A stretch of DNA of 64,000 nucleotides. Origin: Methanocaldococcus sp. Its GTDB lineage: Archaea; AGJL01; Methanococci; Methanococcales; Methanocaldococcaceae. This document shows positions 24,634-34,472 of the stretch, piece after piece. The notes under the pieces were generated by a model. The model was not told where the DNA came from, ran no database searches, and saw only the letters and a list, made by a program, of their open reading frames with translations. Numbering within the stretch: position 1 is the first letter of the stretch; each line of letters begins with the position of its first letter. The position numbers and the translations under genes were made by a program. The stretch is from NCBI RefSeq assembly GCF_024490875.1, contig NZ_JACCLX010000008.1, positions 28,013-92,012 on the forward strand. The letters are read 5' to 3'.

Positions 24634-25377
24634 ATGTTTAGGGGAGTTTTAGAAAGTGCTAAGGAGTTTAAAAAAGTGGTTGATACAGTAGCAACACTTT
24701 TAGATGAAATTTGCTTTGAAGTAGATGAAGAAGGTGTTAAAGCAGCGGCAATGGATCCAAGTCACGTAGCATTAGTAAGTTTAGAAATACCAAGATTAGC
24801 ATTTGAAGAGTATGAAGCAGATTCTCATGATATTGGAATTGATTTAGAGGCATTTAAAAAAGTTATGAATAGAGCAAAATCAAAAGATAAATTGATTTTG
24901 GAATTAGATGAAGATAAAAATAAATTAAATGTTATATTTGAAAATACTGGTAAGAGAAAATTTAGTTTGGCATTGTTAGATATTAGTTCATCATCAATAA
25001 AAGTTCCAGATATAGAATATCCAAATGTAATAATGATTAAAGGAGATGCCTTTAAAGAGGCATTAAAAGATGCTGATTTATTCAGTGATTATGTAATTTT
25101 AAAAGTGGATGAGGAAAAATTCGTAGTACATGCAAAAAGTGACTTAAATGAAAGTGAGGCTATATTTGAAAAAGATAGTTCAGCAATAATAAGTTTAGAT
25201 GTAAAAGAAGAGGCAAAAAGTGCATTTAACTTAGATTATTTAATGGATATGGTTAAAGGAGTTAGTAAAGGGGATATAATTAAAATTTATTTGGGAACTG
25301 ACATGCCTGTAAAAATAGAATATTCTTTGGCAGGGGTAAATTTAACATTCCTTTTAGCTCCAAGAATCGAAAGTTAA
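24634..25377 (+). CDS. pcn: DNA polymerase sliding clamp (PCNA)
   Basis: 247-residue homotrimeric clamp for replication and repair. Starts [20 protein letters not shown]; further landmarks are [15 protein letters not shown] and the C-terminal [24 protein letters not shown] precedes the ATG. Followed at 9 bases by a GINS gene and then L44e and S27e, an arrangement common in Euryarchaeota. Confidence 0.97.
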   Translation: MFRGVLESAKEFKKVVDTVATLLDEICFEVDEEGVKAAAMDPSHVALVSLEIPRLAFEEYEADSHDIGIDLEAFKKVMNRAKSKDKLILELDEDKNKLNVIFENTGKRKFSLALLDISSSSIKVPDIEYPNVIMIKGDAFKEALKDADLFSDYVILKVDEEKFVVHAKSDLNESEAIFEKDSSAIISLDVKEEAKSAFNLDYLMDMVKGVSKGDIIKIYLGTDMPVKIEYSLAGVNLTFLLAPRIES

Positions 25378-25386
25378 TGTGAGATT

Positions 25387-25902
25387 ATGGATAATATTTA
25401 TAATCTATTAAAAAATTATTTTTTTGAAGAAATTAAATCAGACAAATTATTAAAACTACCTGACAATTTTTATGAAGACATTAGAAAGTATATAAATGAA
25501 ATAAATGATGAAATTGAAATCGAGAGAGTTAAATACTATTTTAAAGAACTTAGAAAGTTAAGAATATATAAAGCCTTATATTTGGATAAATGTAGAGAGT
25601 ATTTACTTCCAGAAGAGGATAATATTATAAAATCTATTGAAGATATTGATATTGAAGTTAAAATTAAAGAACTTAAAGAAGAAAATGAAGATATAGATAT
25701 ACCAAAATCTATATATACAACTAATGATATTGATGTTGTAAAGATAGACAAAAACTTTCCTCCTTTCACAGATGGCACTTTTATATATCACTTAAATAAA
25801 AATGATGTAATCTCTTTAAATAAAAAAATAGTTAATATTTTACAAAAACACAACATTGTATCAAAGATAGGTGAAAGTTATGAAGATGCCAAAGAAGATT
25901 AG
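25387..25902 (+). CDS. GINS complex subunit (Gins51 type)
   Basis: 171-residue replication factor that bridges MCM helicase and primase/GAN. Helical A domain at the N-terminus ([38 protein letters not shown]) and a C-terminal beta-rich B domain ([20 protein letters not shown]), the order of Gins51. The 3' end overlaps the L44e start by 23 bases. AATGTGAG precedes the ATG. Confidence 0.85.
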   Translation: MDNIYNLLKNYFFEEIKSDKLLKLPDNFYEDIRKYINEINDEIEIERVKYYFKELRKLRIYKALYLDKCREYLLPEEDNIIKSIEDIDIEVKIKELKEENEDIDIPKSIYTTNDIDVVKIDKNFPPFTDGTFIYHLNKNDVISLNKKIVNILQKHNIVSKIGESYEDAKED

Positions 25903-26164
25903 AAGATACTGTCCATATTGTAAAAAACACACAATACACATTGTAGAAAAAGCAAAAAAAGGAAAACCAAGTGAATTAACTTGGGGTCAGAGACAGTTCA
26001 GAAGAGTTACAGCAGGTTATGGAGGTTTCCCAAGACCTTTACCAGACAGATCCAAGCCAGTTAAAAAAATTGATTTAAGATTTAAATGTACAGTTTGTGG
26101 AAAAATGCATACAAAGGCTAATGGTTGCTTTAGATCTGGAAGATTTGAAATAGTTGAAAAATAA
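25880..26164 (+). CDS. rpl44e: Ribosomal protein L44e
   Basis: 94 residues; zinc-binding [10 protein letters not shown] near the N-terminus and CTVCGKMH near the C-terminus, with the conserved [20 protein letters not shown] between them. AGGTGA at 25869-25874 supports ATG 25880; it lies inside the end of the GINS gene, so the two are translationally coupled. Confidence 0.95.
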   Translation: MKMPKKIRRYCPYCKKHTIHIVEKAKKGKPSELTWGQRQFRRVTAGYGGFPRPLPDRSKPVKKIDLRFKCTVCGKMHTKANGCFRSGRFEIVEK

Positions 26165-26205
26165 TTTTAGGCTAAAATTAAATAAAATTTGAAAGAGGGG
26201 AGATG

Positions 26206-26391
26206 ATGGACTTAATCCCAAAACCAAGAAGTAAATTCTTAAAAGTTCAATGTCCTGAATGTAACAATGAGCAGATAGTATTTGGAAGTCCAGCAACTGT
26301 AGTCAAATGTTTAACATGTGGAAAAGTTTTGGTAGAGCCAAGAGGAGGTAAGGGTAGAGTTAAAGCAAAAATCTTAGAAATATTAGGTTAA
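26206..26391 (+). CDS. rps27e: Ribosomal protein S27e
   Basis: 61-62 residues with a zinc ribbon [20 protein letters not shown] and [16 protein letters not shown] is followed by two adjacent ATGs (26203, 26206); spacing favours the second. Last gene of the PCNA-GINS-L44e-S27e unit. Confidence 0.95.
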   Translation: MDLIPKPRSKFLKVQCPECNNEQIVFGSPATVVKCLTCGKVLVEPRGGKGRVKAKILEILG

Positions 26392-26491
26392 ATTTTAATT
26401 TTTTTCTTTTATTTTTTATTATTTTATTTGGTATCTAAATATGTAAATATATAAATGTAATTAATTAAATAAAAAGCAAAAGAGATAACTT

Positions 26492-27313
26492 TTATAATCT
26501 CTTAATCTCTTTTAAAGCCTCTTTAACATCAGCATTTTCATGAACTATTTTACAAACAGCCCTTGTCATTCCTACGACATCATCATGTTGGAATATGTTT
26601 CTTCCAACTGCTACTCCTACAGCTCCTGCTTCTATGGCATCTTTTATCATTTGTAAAAATTCTTCATCAGTATTAGTTTTTGGACCTCCTGCAACTACAA
26701 TCGGAGCTGGACAACCCTTAACTACATTTCTAAATGAATCGATATCTCCTGTATAACTTGTTTTAATTATATCTGCTCCTAACTCCGCCCCTAATCTTGC
26801 TGCATGAGCAACTAATTCAGGATCTCTCTCATTTTTAATATGTTTTCCTCTTGGGTACATCATAGCAATTAGAGGCATTCCCCAGTATTCACATGTCTCT
26901 GCTATCATTCCCAAATCTCTGTATGCTTCCCAGTCTTCATCTGAACCTACATTTACATGAACTGAAACAGCATCTGCTCCCATTCTAATAGCTTCTTCAA
27001 CTGTTGTAACAATAACTTTCTTCAAAGGATTTGGTGATATTGAGGTTCCTGCTGATAAATGAATAATTAATCCAATATCTTTGCCATAGCCTCTATATCC
27101 ATGTCTAACAATCCCTTTATGTAATAAAACTGCATTAGCGCCTCCTTCAGCTACATCATTTACAGTTTTCTTCATATCTATTAATCCCTTAATTGGACCA
27201 TTTGACACTCCGTGATCCATTGGAACAATTACTGTTCTCTCACTATCTTTATTAAATATTCTTTCCAACCTTACAAGTTTTCCTAGATTTTTAATATTAG
27301 CAAATAATTTCAT
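26492..27313 (-). CDS. 2-amino-3,7-dideoxy-D-threo-hept-6-ulosonate (ADTH) synthase
   Basis: Class I aldolase of 273 residues for the archaeal start of aromatic amino acid synthesis, which replaces DAHP synthase. Landmarks: [52 protein letters not shown], the Schiff-base lysine in [11 protein letters not shown] and [12 protein letters not shown]. Nearly identical in memory to M. jannaschii MJ0400; the paralogue MJ1585 (fructose-bisphosphate aldolase) differs. Feeds the same pathway as the chorismate mutase in the window. Confidence 0.92.
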   Translation of the reverse strand: MKLFANIKNLGKLVRLERIFNKDSERTVIVPMDHGVSNGPIKGLIDMKKTVNDVAEGGANAVLLHKGIVRHGYRGYGKDIGLIIHLSAGTSISPNPLKKVIVTTVEEAIRMGADAVSVHVNVGSDEDWEAYRDLGMIAETCEYWGMPLIAMMYPRGKHIKNERDPELVAHAARLGAELGADIIKTSYTGDIDSFRNVVKGCPAPIVVAGGPKTNTDEEFLQMIKDAIEAGAVGVAVGRNIFQHDDVVGMTRAVCKIVHENADVKEALKEIKRL

Positions 27314-27435
27314 ACTATCACATTTTTAGTAGTTTTTTGTTTTAACCTATATATATTATTAATTTAATAAAAGTAGTTGTAGTCATAGAAAAATGTTGCC
27401 CATTAATATTTAAAATTTATGTTTATGGTGATTAG

Positions 27436-28779
27436 ATGGTATTTAAGGCATATGATATTAGGGGAATATATGGTAAAGATTTAAATGAAAAATTTGCATA
27501 CTCCTTAGGAAAATGTTTAGGAAAAAAATATGAAGATAAAAATATATTAGTTGGAAATGATGTAAGAATTGGTTCTAAAAAACTACTACCATACTTTATT
27601 GTAGGTTTAAAGGAACATTCAAATGTTTATTATGCTGGAACTATATCTACACCATTAATGTATTTTGGAACCAAGGATAAATATGATTTAGGAGTTATAT
27701 TGACAGCCTCTCACAATCCACCAGAATATACTGGATTTAAGATGTGTGATAAAAACGCTATTCCAATATCTCCAATTGAGGAAATTAAACCAATATTTAA
27801 AGAGTATGAGTTAAATGATAAAATAAAATTAGAGGCAGAAAATCTAAATTTGGAAGATTTTAGAGTAGATATTATAAAAGATTATAAAAAGTTTTTTTTA
27901 AATAGGTGTAGTTCATCAGATGTAAAAATAGCGGTTGATTTTGCAAATGGCTCTACAACAATTGCTGAAAAAGAAATATTATCGGAATTATTTGAAAATG
28001 CTATTTTTATAAATGACTATCCAGATGGAAATTTTCCAAGTCATCAGCCAGACACTTTAAAGATGGAATGTTTAAAAGATATAATAAAGGCTGTTAAAGA
28101 AAATAACTGTGATTTGGGATTAATCTTTGATGGAGATGGGGATAGATTAGGAATTGTTGATGAAAATGGAGATGTATTAAGAGGGGATATTTTAACTGCA
28201 ATAATAGCAAAAGAAATTTTAAAAGAAAAACCAAAATCTAAGATTGTTTATGATTTAAGATGTTCTAAAATAGTTCCAGAAATTATTAAAATGTATGGGG
28301 GAATTCCAGTAAAGAGTAGAGTAGGACATTACTTTATTAAAAAGTTAATGCATGAAATAGATGCAGAATTTGCCGGAGAGTTGAGTAATCATTTCTACTT
28401 TAAAGAAATTGGATATTTTGAAAGTCCTTTATTAGCATTAAACTATATTTTAAAGGCAATGGAAGAAGAAAATAAAAAATTATCTGAATTAAATAAAGTA
28501 TATAATAAATATTCACATAGTGGTGAAATAAACTTTAAAGTAAGAGACCAAAAATATATAATGGAAAAAATAAAAGAACACTTTAAAAATTGCAAAATTG
28601 AAGAGTTAGATGGAATTTCAGTTTATTGTAAAGATTTCTGGTTCAATTTAAGGCCTTCTAATACAGAACCATTATTGAGATTAAACTTAGAGGCAGACAA
28701 TGAAAATATAATGAAGGAGAAGGTAGAAGAAATTAAAAATCTTATTGAGAAATATAATAAAGAAATTGAATATATTTAA
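27436..28779 (+). CDS. Phosphomannomutase / phosphoglucomutase
   Basis: 447-residue alpha-D-phosphohexomutase. Active-site serine loop TASHNPPEYTGFKMC, metal loop DGDGDRLGIVDENG, sugar-binding GELSNHFYF and phosphate-binding RPSNTEPLLRL are all intact and in the family order. Makes sugar 1-phosphates for nucleotide sugars and glycans; the exact sugar cannot be told from sequence. GGTGAT precedes the ATG. Divergent from the ADTH synthase gene. Confidence 0.92.
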   Translation: MVFKAYDIRGIYGKDLNEKFAYSLGKCLGKKYEDKNILVGNDVRIGSKKLLPYFIVGLKEHSNVYYAGTISTPLMYFGTKDKYDLGVILTASHNPPEYTGFKMCDKNAIPISPIEEIKPIFKEYELNDKIKLEAENLNLEDFRVDIIKDYKKFFLNRCSSSDVKIAVDFANGSTTIAEKEILSELFENAIFINDYPDGNFPSHQPDTLKMECLKDIIKAVKENNCDLGLIFDGDGDRLGIVDENGDVLRGDILTAIIAKEILKEKPKSKIVYDLRCSKIVPEIIKMYGGIPVKSRVGHYFIKKLMHEIDAEFAGELSNHFYFKEIGYFESPLLALNYILKAMEEENKKLSELNKVYNKYSHSGEINFKVRDQKYIMEKIKEHFKNCKIEELDGISVYCKDFWFNLRPSNTEPLLRLNLEADNENIMKEKVEEIKNLIEKYNKEIEYI

Positions 28780-28859
28780 ATTTATTAAAAATTATTTTTA
28801 AAAATTAGAAGTCCAAATAGATATTTTTAATAACTTTTATTTTTATTACTCGTGATATT

Positions 28860-29210
28860 ATGGATAAAGAGCAGTTAATGAAATTACATCAATTTTTTGT
28901 TTATGTTGTAAAGGATATCAATGAGGATAATAATCTAAATAGAGATTGTAAAGAATTGCTTAGATTATATGAAATGTTAGATATAAGACCTCATCATATT
29001 CATCGACTTAAAAATGAACAGAAAGCGGCCATATTGTTATTATCTGCTTATGTAGCCAGTTTTTTAGCCAATAATTTAGACAACGTTCCAGAAAATTTAG
29101 CTAAAAAACTTAAAGAAAACGCTATTAAACACTTACTTATTTGTAATAAAAAGAATATTTTAGAGAAAGTTAATATTTTAGAAGAATATAACGATGAGAT
29201 TGAAAAATAA
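28860..29210 (+). CDS. UPF0058 family protein
   Basis: 116-residue helical soluble protein resembling the archaeal UPF0058 family (M. jannaschii MJ1132 by memory); function unknown. Conserved-looking stretch [20 protein letters not shown] with a His pair. It precedes the GMP synthase B gene by 14 bases on the same strand, and I recall the same neighbours in M. jannaschii, hinting at a conserved link. Confidence 0.65.
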   Translation: MDKEQLMKLHQFFVYVVKDINEDNNLNRDCKELLRLYEMLDIRPHHIHRLKNEQKAAILLLSAYVASFLANNLDNVPENLAKKLKENAIKHLLICNKKNILEKVNILEEYNDEIEK

Positions 29211-29224
29211 AAGGTGAAATTATT

Positions 29225-30157
29225 ATGTTTAATCCGCAGAAATTTATTGAAGAGTCAATAGAAGAGATAAAAAAACAAATTGGGGATAGAAAGGCAGTAA
29301 TTGCTTTAAGTGGTGGAGTTGATAGTTCAGTTGCGGCTGTATTAACACATAAGGCAATTGGAGATAAATTAACTGCGGTATTTGTAGATACTGGCTTAAT
29401 GAGAAAGGGAGAGAAAGAAGAGGTTAAAAAAACATTTAGAGATAAGTTAGGATTAAATTTAATAGTTGTTGATGCAAAAGATAGATTTTTAAATGCTTTA
29501 AAAGGTATTAAAGATCCAGAAGAAAAAAGAAAAATTATTGGAAAATTATTCATTGAAGTTTTTGAAGAAATCGCTGAAAAAATTAAGGCAGAGGTTTTAG
29601 TTCAAGGAACTATTGCTCCAGATTGGATTGAAACCAAAGGAAATATAAAGAGTCATCATAATGTAGCCTTACCTCATGGAATGGTTTTAGAAGTTGTAGA
29701 GCCATTAAGAGAGTTATATAAAGATGAAGTTAGATTATTAGCAAAAGAACTTGGCTTGCCAGATAGTATTGTATATAGACAACCATTCCCTGGGCCTGGA
29801 TTGGCTGTAAGAGTTTTAGGAGAAGTTACTGAGGAAAAGTTAGAAATATGTAGAGAGGCTAATGCAATAGTTGAAGAAGAGATTAAAAAAGCAAAGTTAG
29901 ATAAAGATTTATGGCAATATTTTGCTGTAGTTTTAGATTGTAAGGCTACTGGGGTTAAAGGAGATGTTAGAGAATACAATTGGATTGTTGCTTTAAGAAT
30001 AGTTAAATCTTTAGATGCTATGACTGCTCATGTCCCTGAACTACCTTTTGATTTATTAAAGAGAATTAGTAAAAGAATAACTTCTGAAATTCCAAATGTA
30101 GCAAGAGTTGTATTTGATATAACTGACAAACCTCCGGCAACTATTGAATTTGAATAA
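29225..30157 (+). CDS. guaAB: GMP synthase subunit B (ATP pyrophosphatase and dimerisation)
   Basis: 310-residue synthetase half of GMP synthase; archaea encode the glutaminase half separately. P-loop [20 protein letters not shown], substrate region [31 protein letters not shown] and the C-terminal dimerisation signature [12 protein letters not shown] are intact. AGGTGAAA precedes the ATG. Confidence 0.96.
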   Translation: MFNPQKFIEESIEEIKKQIGDRKAVIALSGGVDSSVAAVLTHKAIGDKLTAVFVDTGLMRKGEKEEVKKTFRDKLGLNLIVVDAKDRFLNALKGIKDPEEKRKIIGKLFIEVFEEIAEKIKAEVLVQGTIAPDWIETKGNIKSHHNVALPHGMVLEVVEPLRELYKDEVRLLAKELGLPDSIVYRQPFPGPGLAVRVLGEVTEEKLEICREANAIVEEEIKKAKLDKDLWQYFAVVLDCKATGVKGDVREYNWIVALRIVKSLDAMTAHVPELPFDLLKRISKRITSEIPNVARVVFDITDKPPATIEFE

Positions 30158-30160
30158 TTA

Positions 30161-30322
30161 TTAAAGGAACATACCATAGTTTAAAAATATTTCAATTATG
30201 ATAAAGGCAACTGTTACTCCAATAACATACTCTGGTTTAACTTTGATTTTAGAGAAAGTTTCATCCATATATCTTATTAAACCAGCACTGGTTGCTAATC
30301 CAGTTTCTTCCCTCTTACTCAT
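30161..30322 (-). CDS. secG: Preprotein translocase subunit SecG (Sec61-beta)
   Basis: 53-residue single-span protein: [20 protein letters not shown] at the cytoplasmic N-terminus, the typical [12 protein letters not shown](M/F)DE motif of archaeal Sec-beta, then [20 protein letters not shown] as membrane helix. The ATG overlaps the stop of the CoaBC gene (ATGA), so it is translated from the same message. Convergent with guaAB, 3 bases apart. Confidence 0.92.
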   Translation of the reverse strand: MSKREETGLATSAGLIRYMDETFSKIKVKPEYVIGVTVAFIIIEIFLNYGMFL

Positions 30323-31518
30323 CTTTTCACCATATCTTTAACTTTTTCTACAATTTTTTCTGCAACTTCTTTCTTAGTTCCAGATAATTTTTCAATGTAT
30401 GAGTTAGTTATTATATAAACTTCAATATTATCGTCACCAAAATAATATTTACTTAAATCATTGGCAATAATCATATTTAAATTATATTTATTTAATTTTT
30501 CCTTTGCCTTTTTTATAAGTGATTCCTCATCTAAGTTGTATTCAGCCTTAAATCCTATAATTATTTTATCTTTGTATATTTTTCTCAACTCTTCTAAAAC
30601 TTTTGGATTTCTTTTTAATCTTATAGTTAAATCTTTATCAGAACTTAACTTTCCATTAAAACTTTCAACCGTAAAGTCAGATATTGCCGCTGAGGAAATA
30701 ATTATATCAAAATCTTTACCTAACTCTATTGCCTTATTTAGCATCTCTTTTGCTGTTAAAACCTTATGAGTCTTTATATAATATGGTGGCTCTAAACCAA
30801 TCCCAGATATAACTTCTACATAAAACCCTTCTCTACAAAATGCCTCAGCCAAAGAAATCCCCATTTTTCCAGATGATAAGTTAGAAATAACTCTAACCTT
30901 GTCTATAAACTCAACAGTTCCTCCATTTAATATTAAAACTCTGTTTCCTTCTTTTTTTAAATTGTTCCCAACTATTTTTATTGTATAATTAACAACATCC
31001 TCTATATTTGCCACTTTTGCCTTACCCTCTTCAAATTTTGGAGAAACTATATAAATATTTTTATTCATTTTAAGTTCGTCTATATGTTTTTTAATGGCGT
31101 TATACATATTTTCGTGCATTGCTGGGACTATAATTATCGGCTTATTTCCTCCTTTAAACATTAAGGATGTTGTAGTTACTATGTTATCTCCTAATCCTAA
31201 ATTTATTTTTGAAATAACATTGGCAGTTGCTGGATAGATTAAAAGGCAGTCACACTCATTGTATAATTTGATATGCTCTATATTTCCAGTTATTTCTTCA
31301 TAAACTTCATTACCACATCCAAACTTTAAGGCATCTTTACCAATAATTTTTTTAGTCTCTTTGGTAATTATACAATAAACTTCTGCTCCATGCCTTATAA
31401 GCTCTCTCATCAACTTTGGTGTCTCAATCGCCGCAATTGATGAAGTAACAGCAACTAAGATTTTTTTATTTTCTAAGAGTTTTGACTTACTTCCTTTTAA
31501 AAACTTTGTTGGATGCAT
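30319..31518 (-). CDS. coaBC: Bifunctional phosphopantothenoylcysteine decarboxylase/synthetase
   Basis: 399 residues for two steps of coenzyme A synthesis. N-terminal flavodoxin-like CoaC half ([49 protein letters not shown]) and C-terminal CoaB half ([25 protein letters not shown] region, [19 protein letters not shown]). AGGGAAA precedes the ATG. It follows the zinc-ribbon gene by 7 bases and its stop overlaps the secG start. Confidence 0.93.
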   Translation of the reverse strand: MHPTKFLKGSKSKLLENKKILVAVTSSIAAIETPKLMRELIRHGAEVYCIITKETKKIIGKDALKFGCGNEVYEEITGNIEHIKLYNECDCLLIYPATANVISKINLGLGDNIVTTTSLMFKGGNKPIIIVPAMHENMYNAIKKHIDELKMNKNIYIVSPKFEEGKAKVANIEDVVNYTIKIVGNNLKKEGNRVLILNGGTVEFIDKVRVISNLSSGKMGISLAEAFCREGFYVEVISGIGLEPPYYIKTHKVLTAKEMLNKAIELGKDFDIIISSAAISDFTVESFNGKLSSDKDLTIRLKRNPKVLEELRKIYKDKIIIGFKAEYNLDEESLIKKAKEKLNKYNLNMIIANDLSKYYFGDDNIEVYIITNSYIEKLSGTKKEVAEKIVEKVKDMVKR

Positions 31519-31525
31519 AATTTCC

Positions 31526-31681
31526 CTATTTATTTTTTATTTTTATAATGATTTTACAGTTTGGGCAGATTACCCTTTTCCCAACACAGTTAAATGTATG
31601 AGAACAATTAGGGCATTTTACTTTTTTTATAAAATCGTCTAATTTGTCTAAATCAATTATTGTATATCTTTCAATGTCCAT
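31526..31681 (-). CDS. Small zinc-ribbon protein (51 residues)
   Basis: Begins MDIERYTIIDLDKLDDFIKK, followed by two CPNC knuckles (CPNCSHTFNC and ICPNCKI) separated by about 12 residues, a complete zinc ribbon, and a short basic tail. Lies between the aspartate dehydrogenase gene (stop at 31691) and coaBC (start at 31518) with gaps under 10 bases, all on the minus strand, so it is part of that operon. Zinc binding is clear from sequence; its task is unknown. Confidence 0.75.
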   Translation of the reverse strand: MDIERYTIIDLDKLDDFIKKVKCPNCSHTFNCVGKRVICPNCKIIIKIKNK

Positions 31682-31690
31682 AATATCACT

Positions 31691-32494
31691 TTAAGTTCCT
31701 ATCTTTACAGATTCAGATAAATCTCTAATTAATCTAACTGCTGAATATGCCGCCAATGCAGACGTTTTTGGATTTTCTTCAAAAGGAACATTTTCAACAC
31801 AAACTTTTAATTTACCAATTGAGCTCTCAACTAATATCTCGTGCCTATTTAACTTTGCATTAGGATCAGCGACAATAACAACCTTTGCTGGATACTCAGA
31901 TACTATGGATAAAGTTACAGAAACATTTATGTTCATAGGAAATTTCTTTATTGCCTCAAAAACATCTCCTTCAAAAACTACAACTGGATTTTTTATATTA
32001 TCTATATCGTAGTTGAGATTTTTTAATGAATCTTCTAATGCTTTAATTGGCTTTACAGTTTTCAATACAACTTTATAAATTTCTCCCAATCTCATAGATT
32101 TTATAGCATCTAAACCTCCAATAGCCCCAGAGGGAATATATATCTTTCTACAAACCTTTTTAGCCAATTTTTTAAGTTTTAAAAATAAATCCTTATCTAC
32201 TAATGCTCCAACACTCATTATTAAAACATCTTTATTATTTATTAATGATTTTGTAGCAACTTCTTCAACAGCCTTTACTGAGGCACATTCTACAACTAAA
32301 TCTAAATCTTCATTAACTAACTCATCTATACTGTTGCAAATCTTAGCCCCAGTAAGTTCTGAAAGTTTTTTAGATTTCTCCAAATTTCTATCATACACAG
32401 CAATTATTTTAGCGTTTTTTATAGTTCCATCTACAACTTTCTTTGAAATAAAACTACCAATAGCACCACAGCCAACTATTCCTATTTTATACAT
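31691..32494 (-). CDS. nadX: L-aspartate dehydrogenase
   Basis: NAD(P)-dependent oxidation of aspartate to iminoaspartate, first step of NAD synthesis in many archaea. 267 residues: Rossmann motif MYKIGIVGCGAIGSFI, SVGALVD, IPSGAIGGLDAIKSM, catalytic-type FPMNINVSVTLSI and C-terminal KTSALAAYSAVRLI. The upstream ATG at 32512 belongs to the Shine-Dalgarno GGAGGTGA; ATG 32494 is the better start. Confidence 0.92.
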   Translation of the reverse strand: MYKIGIVGCGAIGSFISKKVVDGTIKNAKIIAVYDRNLEKSKKLSELTGAKICNSIDELVNEDLDLVVECASVKAVEEVATKSLINNKDVLIMSVGALVDKDLFLKLKKLAKKVCRKIYIPSGAIGGLDAIKSMRLGEIYKVVLKTVKPIKALEDSLKNLNYDIDNIKNPVVVFEGDVFEAIKKFPMNINVSVTLSIVSEYPAKVVIVADPNAKLNRHEILVESSIGKLKVCVENVPFEENPKTSALAAYSAVRLIRDLSESVKIGT

Positions 32495-32653
32495 AGTTAT
32501 ATTCACCTCCATAGTTAATAGAGAAATAGAATCTATTAAATTAAAATATTACTCATAACAAAATAATAAATATAAATTTACAAATTAAAAGTATAAAAAT
32601 TTTTATTTACTATATCGAAAAATAACACAAAATCTTAAAATTTAGGTGGTCAA

Positions 32654-33289
32654 ATGGAGAAAAGGAAAAAACTTATTTTATTTGACTTTGATAGCACATT
32701 AGTTAATAATGAGACGATTGATGAGATTGCAAAGGAGGCAGGGGTTGAGGAGAAAGTAAAAAAAATTACAAAAGAAGCAATGGGAGGAAAATTAAATTTT
32801 GAACAATCTTTAAGAAAAAGAGTTAGTTTGTTGAAGGATTTACCAATAGAAAAAGTTGAGAAGGCTATTGAAAGAATAACTCTAACAGAAGGTGCTGAAG
32901 AAACTATTAAAGAATTAAAGAAAAGAGGGTATATAATTGGAGTTGTTAGTGGTGGCTTTGACATAGCAGTTAATAAAATTAAAGAAAAATTAGGGTTGGA
33001 TTATGCTTTTGCCAATAGATTAATAGTAAAAGATGGAAAATTAACTGGGGAAGTAGAGGGAGATGTGTTAAAAGAAGATTCCAAAGGAGAAATTTTAGAG
33101 AAAATAGCAAAAATTGAGGGCATTAAATTAGAAGATACCGTTGTAGTAGGAGATGGAGCAAATGACATTAGTATGTTTAAAAAAGCTGGTTTAAGAATAG
33201 CCTTTTGTGCTAAACCTATTTTAAAGGAAAAGGCAGATATATGCATTGAAAAAAGAGATTTAAGAGAAATTTTAAAGCATGTTAAATAA
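32654..33289 (+). CDS. serB: Phosphoserine phosphatase
   Basis: 211-residue HAD-type enzyme for the last step of serine synthesis. Motif I FDFDSTLVNNE, motif II VVSGGFDIAVNKI, motif III Lys and motif IV VVGDGANDISMFKKAGL. Very close to the structurally studied M. jannaschii MJ1594 as I recall it. TTAGGTGG precedes the ATG. Confidence 0.96.
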   Translation: MEKRKKLILFDFDSTLVNNETIDEIAKEAGVEEKVKKITKEAMGGKLNFEQSLRKRVSLLKDLPIEKVEKAIERITLTEGAEETIKELKKRGYIIGVVSGGFDIAVNKIKEKLGLDYAFANRLIVKDGKLTGEVEGDVLKEDSKGEILEKIAKIEGIKLEDTVVVGDGANDISMFKKAGLRIAFCAKPILKEKADICIEKRDLREILKHVK

Positions 33290-33316
33290 TTAAAAATAAA
33301 AAATAAGAGTGATAGT

Positions 33317-33961
33317 ATGCCAAAGTTAATGATAGCCTTAGATGTTTTAAATAGAGAAGAGGCATTGAAAATTGTGAGTGAAATTAAGGATTATATTGAC
33401 GCTGTAAAAGTTGGATATCCGTTAGTTTTATCTTCTGGATTGGAAATTGTTGAAGAAATAAAAAAAATATGTGATAGAGAGGTTATATGTGACTTTAAAG
33501 TTGCAGATATTCCAGAAACTAACAGAAAAATAGCAGAAATTGCCTTAAAATATGCTGATGGGATAATAGTCCATGGCTTCGTTGGAGAAGACTCTGTTAA
33601 ATCAGTCCAAGAAGTTGCTAAAAAATTAAATAAAAAGGTAATAATGGTTACAGAAATGAGTCATCCAGGGGCTATTCAATATATGCAACCAATTGCCAAT
33701 GAATTAGCAAAAATGGCTAAAAAGCTTAAAGTTGATGCTATTGTTGCTCCCTCTACAAGACCAGAGAGACTCAAAGAAATTAAGGATATCGCAAAACTTC
33801 CAGTAATGACGCCAGGAGTTGGTTATCAAGGAGGAAAAATTGAAGAAATTATTAACATTTTAGATGAAAATGACTATGTAATTGTTGGAAGAAGTATATA
33901 TCAATCAGAAAATCCAAAAGATGTGGCAAAAAAATTCAAAGAAAAACTAAATAAAAATTAA
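33317..33961 (+). CDS. pyrF: Orotidine 5'-phosphate decarboxylase
   Basis: Makes UMP from OMP, 214-residue TIM barrel. Catalytic D-x-K-x-x-D is in VICDFKVADIPETN; phosphate-binding loops are VTEMSHPGAIQ and MTPGVGYQGGK, VIVGRSIYQS. Starts MPKLMIALDVLNREEAL. Followed at 19 bases by frhD. Confidence 0.96.
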   Translation: MPKLMIALDVLNREEALKIVSEIKDYIDAVKVGYPLVLSSGLEIVEEIKKICDREVICDFKVADIPETNRKIAEIALKYADGIIVHGFVGEDSVKSVQEVAKKLNKKVIMVTEMSHPGAIQYMQPIANELAKMAKKLKVDAIVAPSTRPERLKEIKDIAKLPVMTPGVGYQGGKIEEIINILDENDYVIVGRSIYQSENPKDVAKKFKEKLNKN

Positions 33962-33980
33962 AACTAAATAGGATGAGAAG

Positions 33981-34460
33981 ATGAAAAAAAAGAAAGATAT
34001 ATTAGTCGTTGGCTGTGGAAATTTGTTGTTTGGAGATGATGGATTTGGTTGTGAAGTTGTAAAAAAATTAGAGAATATTGTTCCTGAGAATGTTGAAGTT
34101 ATCGATACTGGAGCAAGTGGGGCATACTACTTAATGACTTTGGTAGATGAAAACATAAAAAAAATAATTGTAGTTGATGCTATTGATTTTGGTCTAAAAC
34201 CAGGAACATTGAAAAAAATAGATATTGATGAACTACCAAATCTTAAAAAATACTCTTTTGATGCTCACAATGTTCCATTATCTCCTTTTCTTAAAGAGTT
34301 ACATAATAAAGGAGTAGAAGTTGTAGTTATAGGTTGTCAAGGAAAAGAATTTACAATGCCTTATATAAAGCCAGGATTGTCTAAGGAGGTTTCTGAAGCC
34401 GTAGATAAGGCAGTAGAGATGGTATTAGAGGAAATTAAAAATTTTCAAAGTAAAAGGTAA
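33981..34460 (+). CDS. frhD: Hydrogenase maturation protease (F420-hydrogenase type, FrhD/HyaD-like)
   Basis: 159-residue endopeptidase that trims the C-terminus of a NiFe-hydrogenase large subunit after nickel insertion. Signatures VVGCGNLLFGDDGFGCEVV with the nickel-sensing acid, IIVVDAIDFGLKPG and SFDAHNVPLS with the third ligand His. The frh structural genes are not in the window; assignment to F420 hydrogenase rests on memory of M. jannaschii MJ0253. Confidence 0.85.
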   Translation: MKKKKDILVVGCGNLLFGDDGFGCEVVKKLENIVPENVEVIDTGASGAYYLMTLVDENIKKIIVVDAIDFGLKPGTLKKIDIDELPNLKKYSFDAHNVPLSPFLKELHNKGVEVVVIGCQGKEFTMPYIKPGLSKEVSEAVDKAVEMVLEEIKNFQSKR

Positions 34461-34472
34461 AGGGAGATTATA

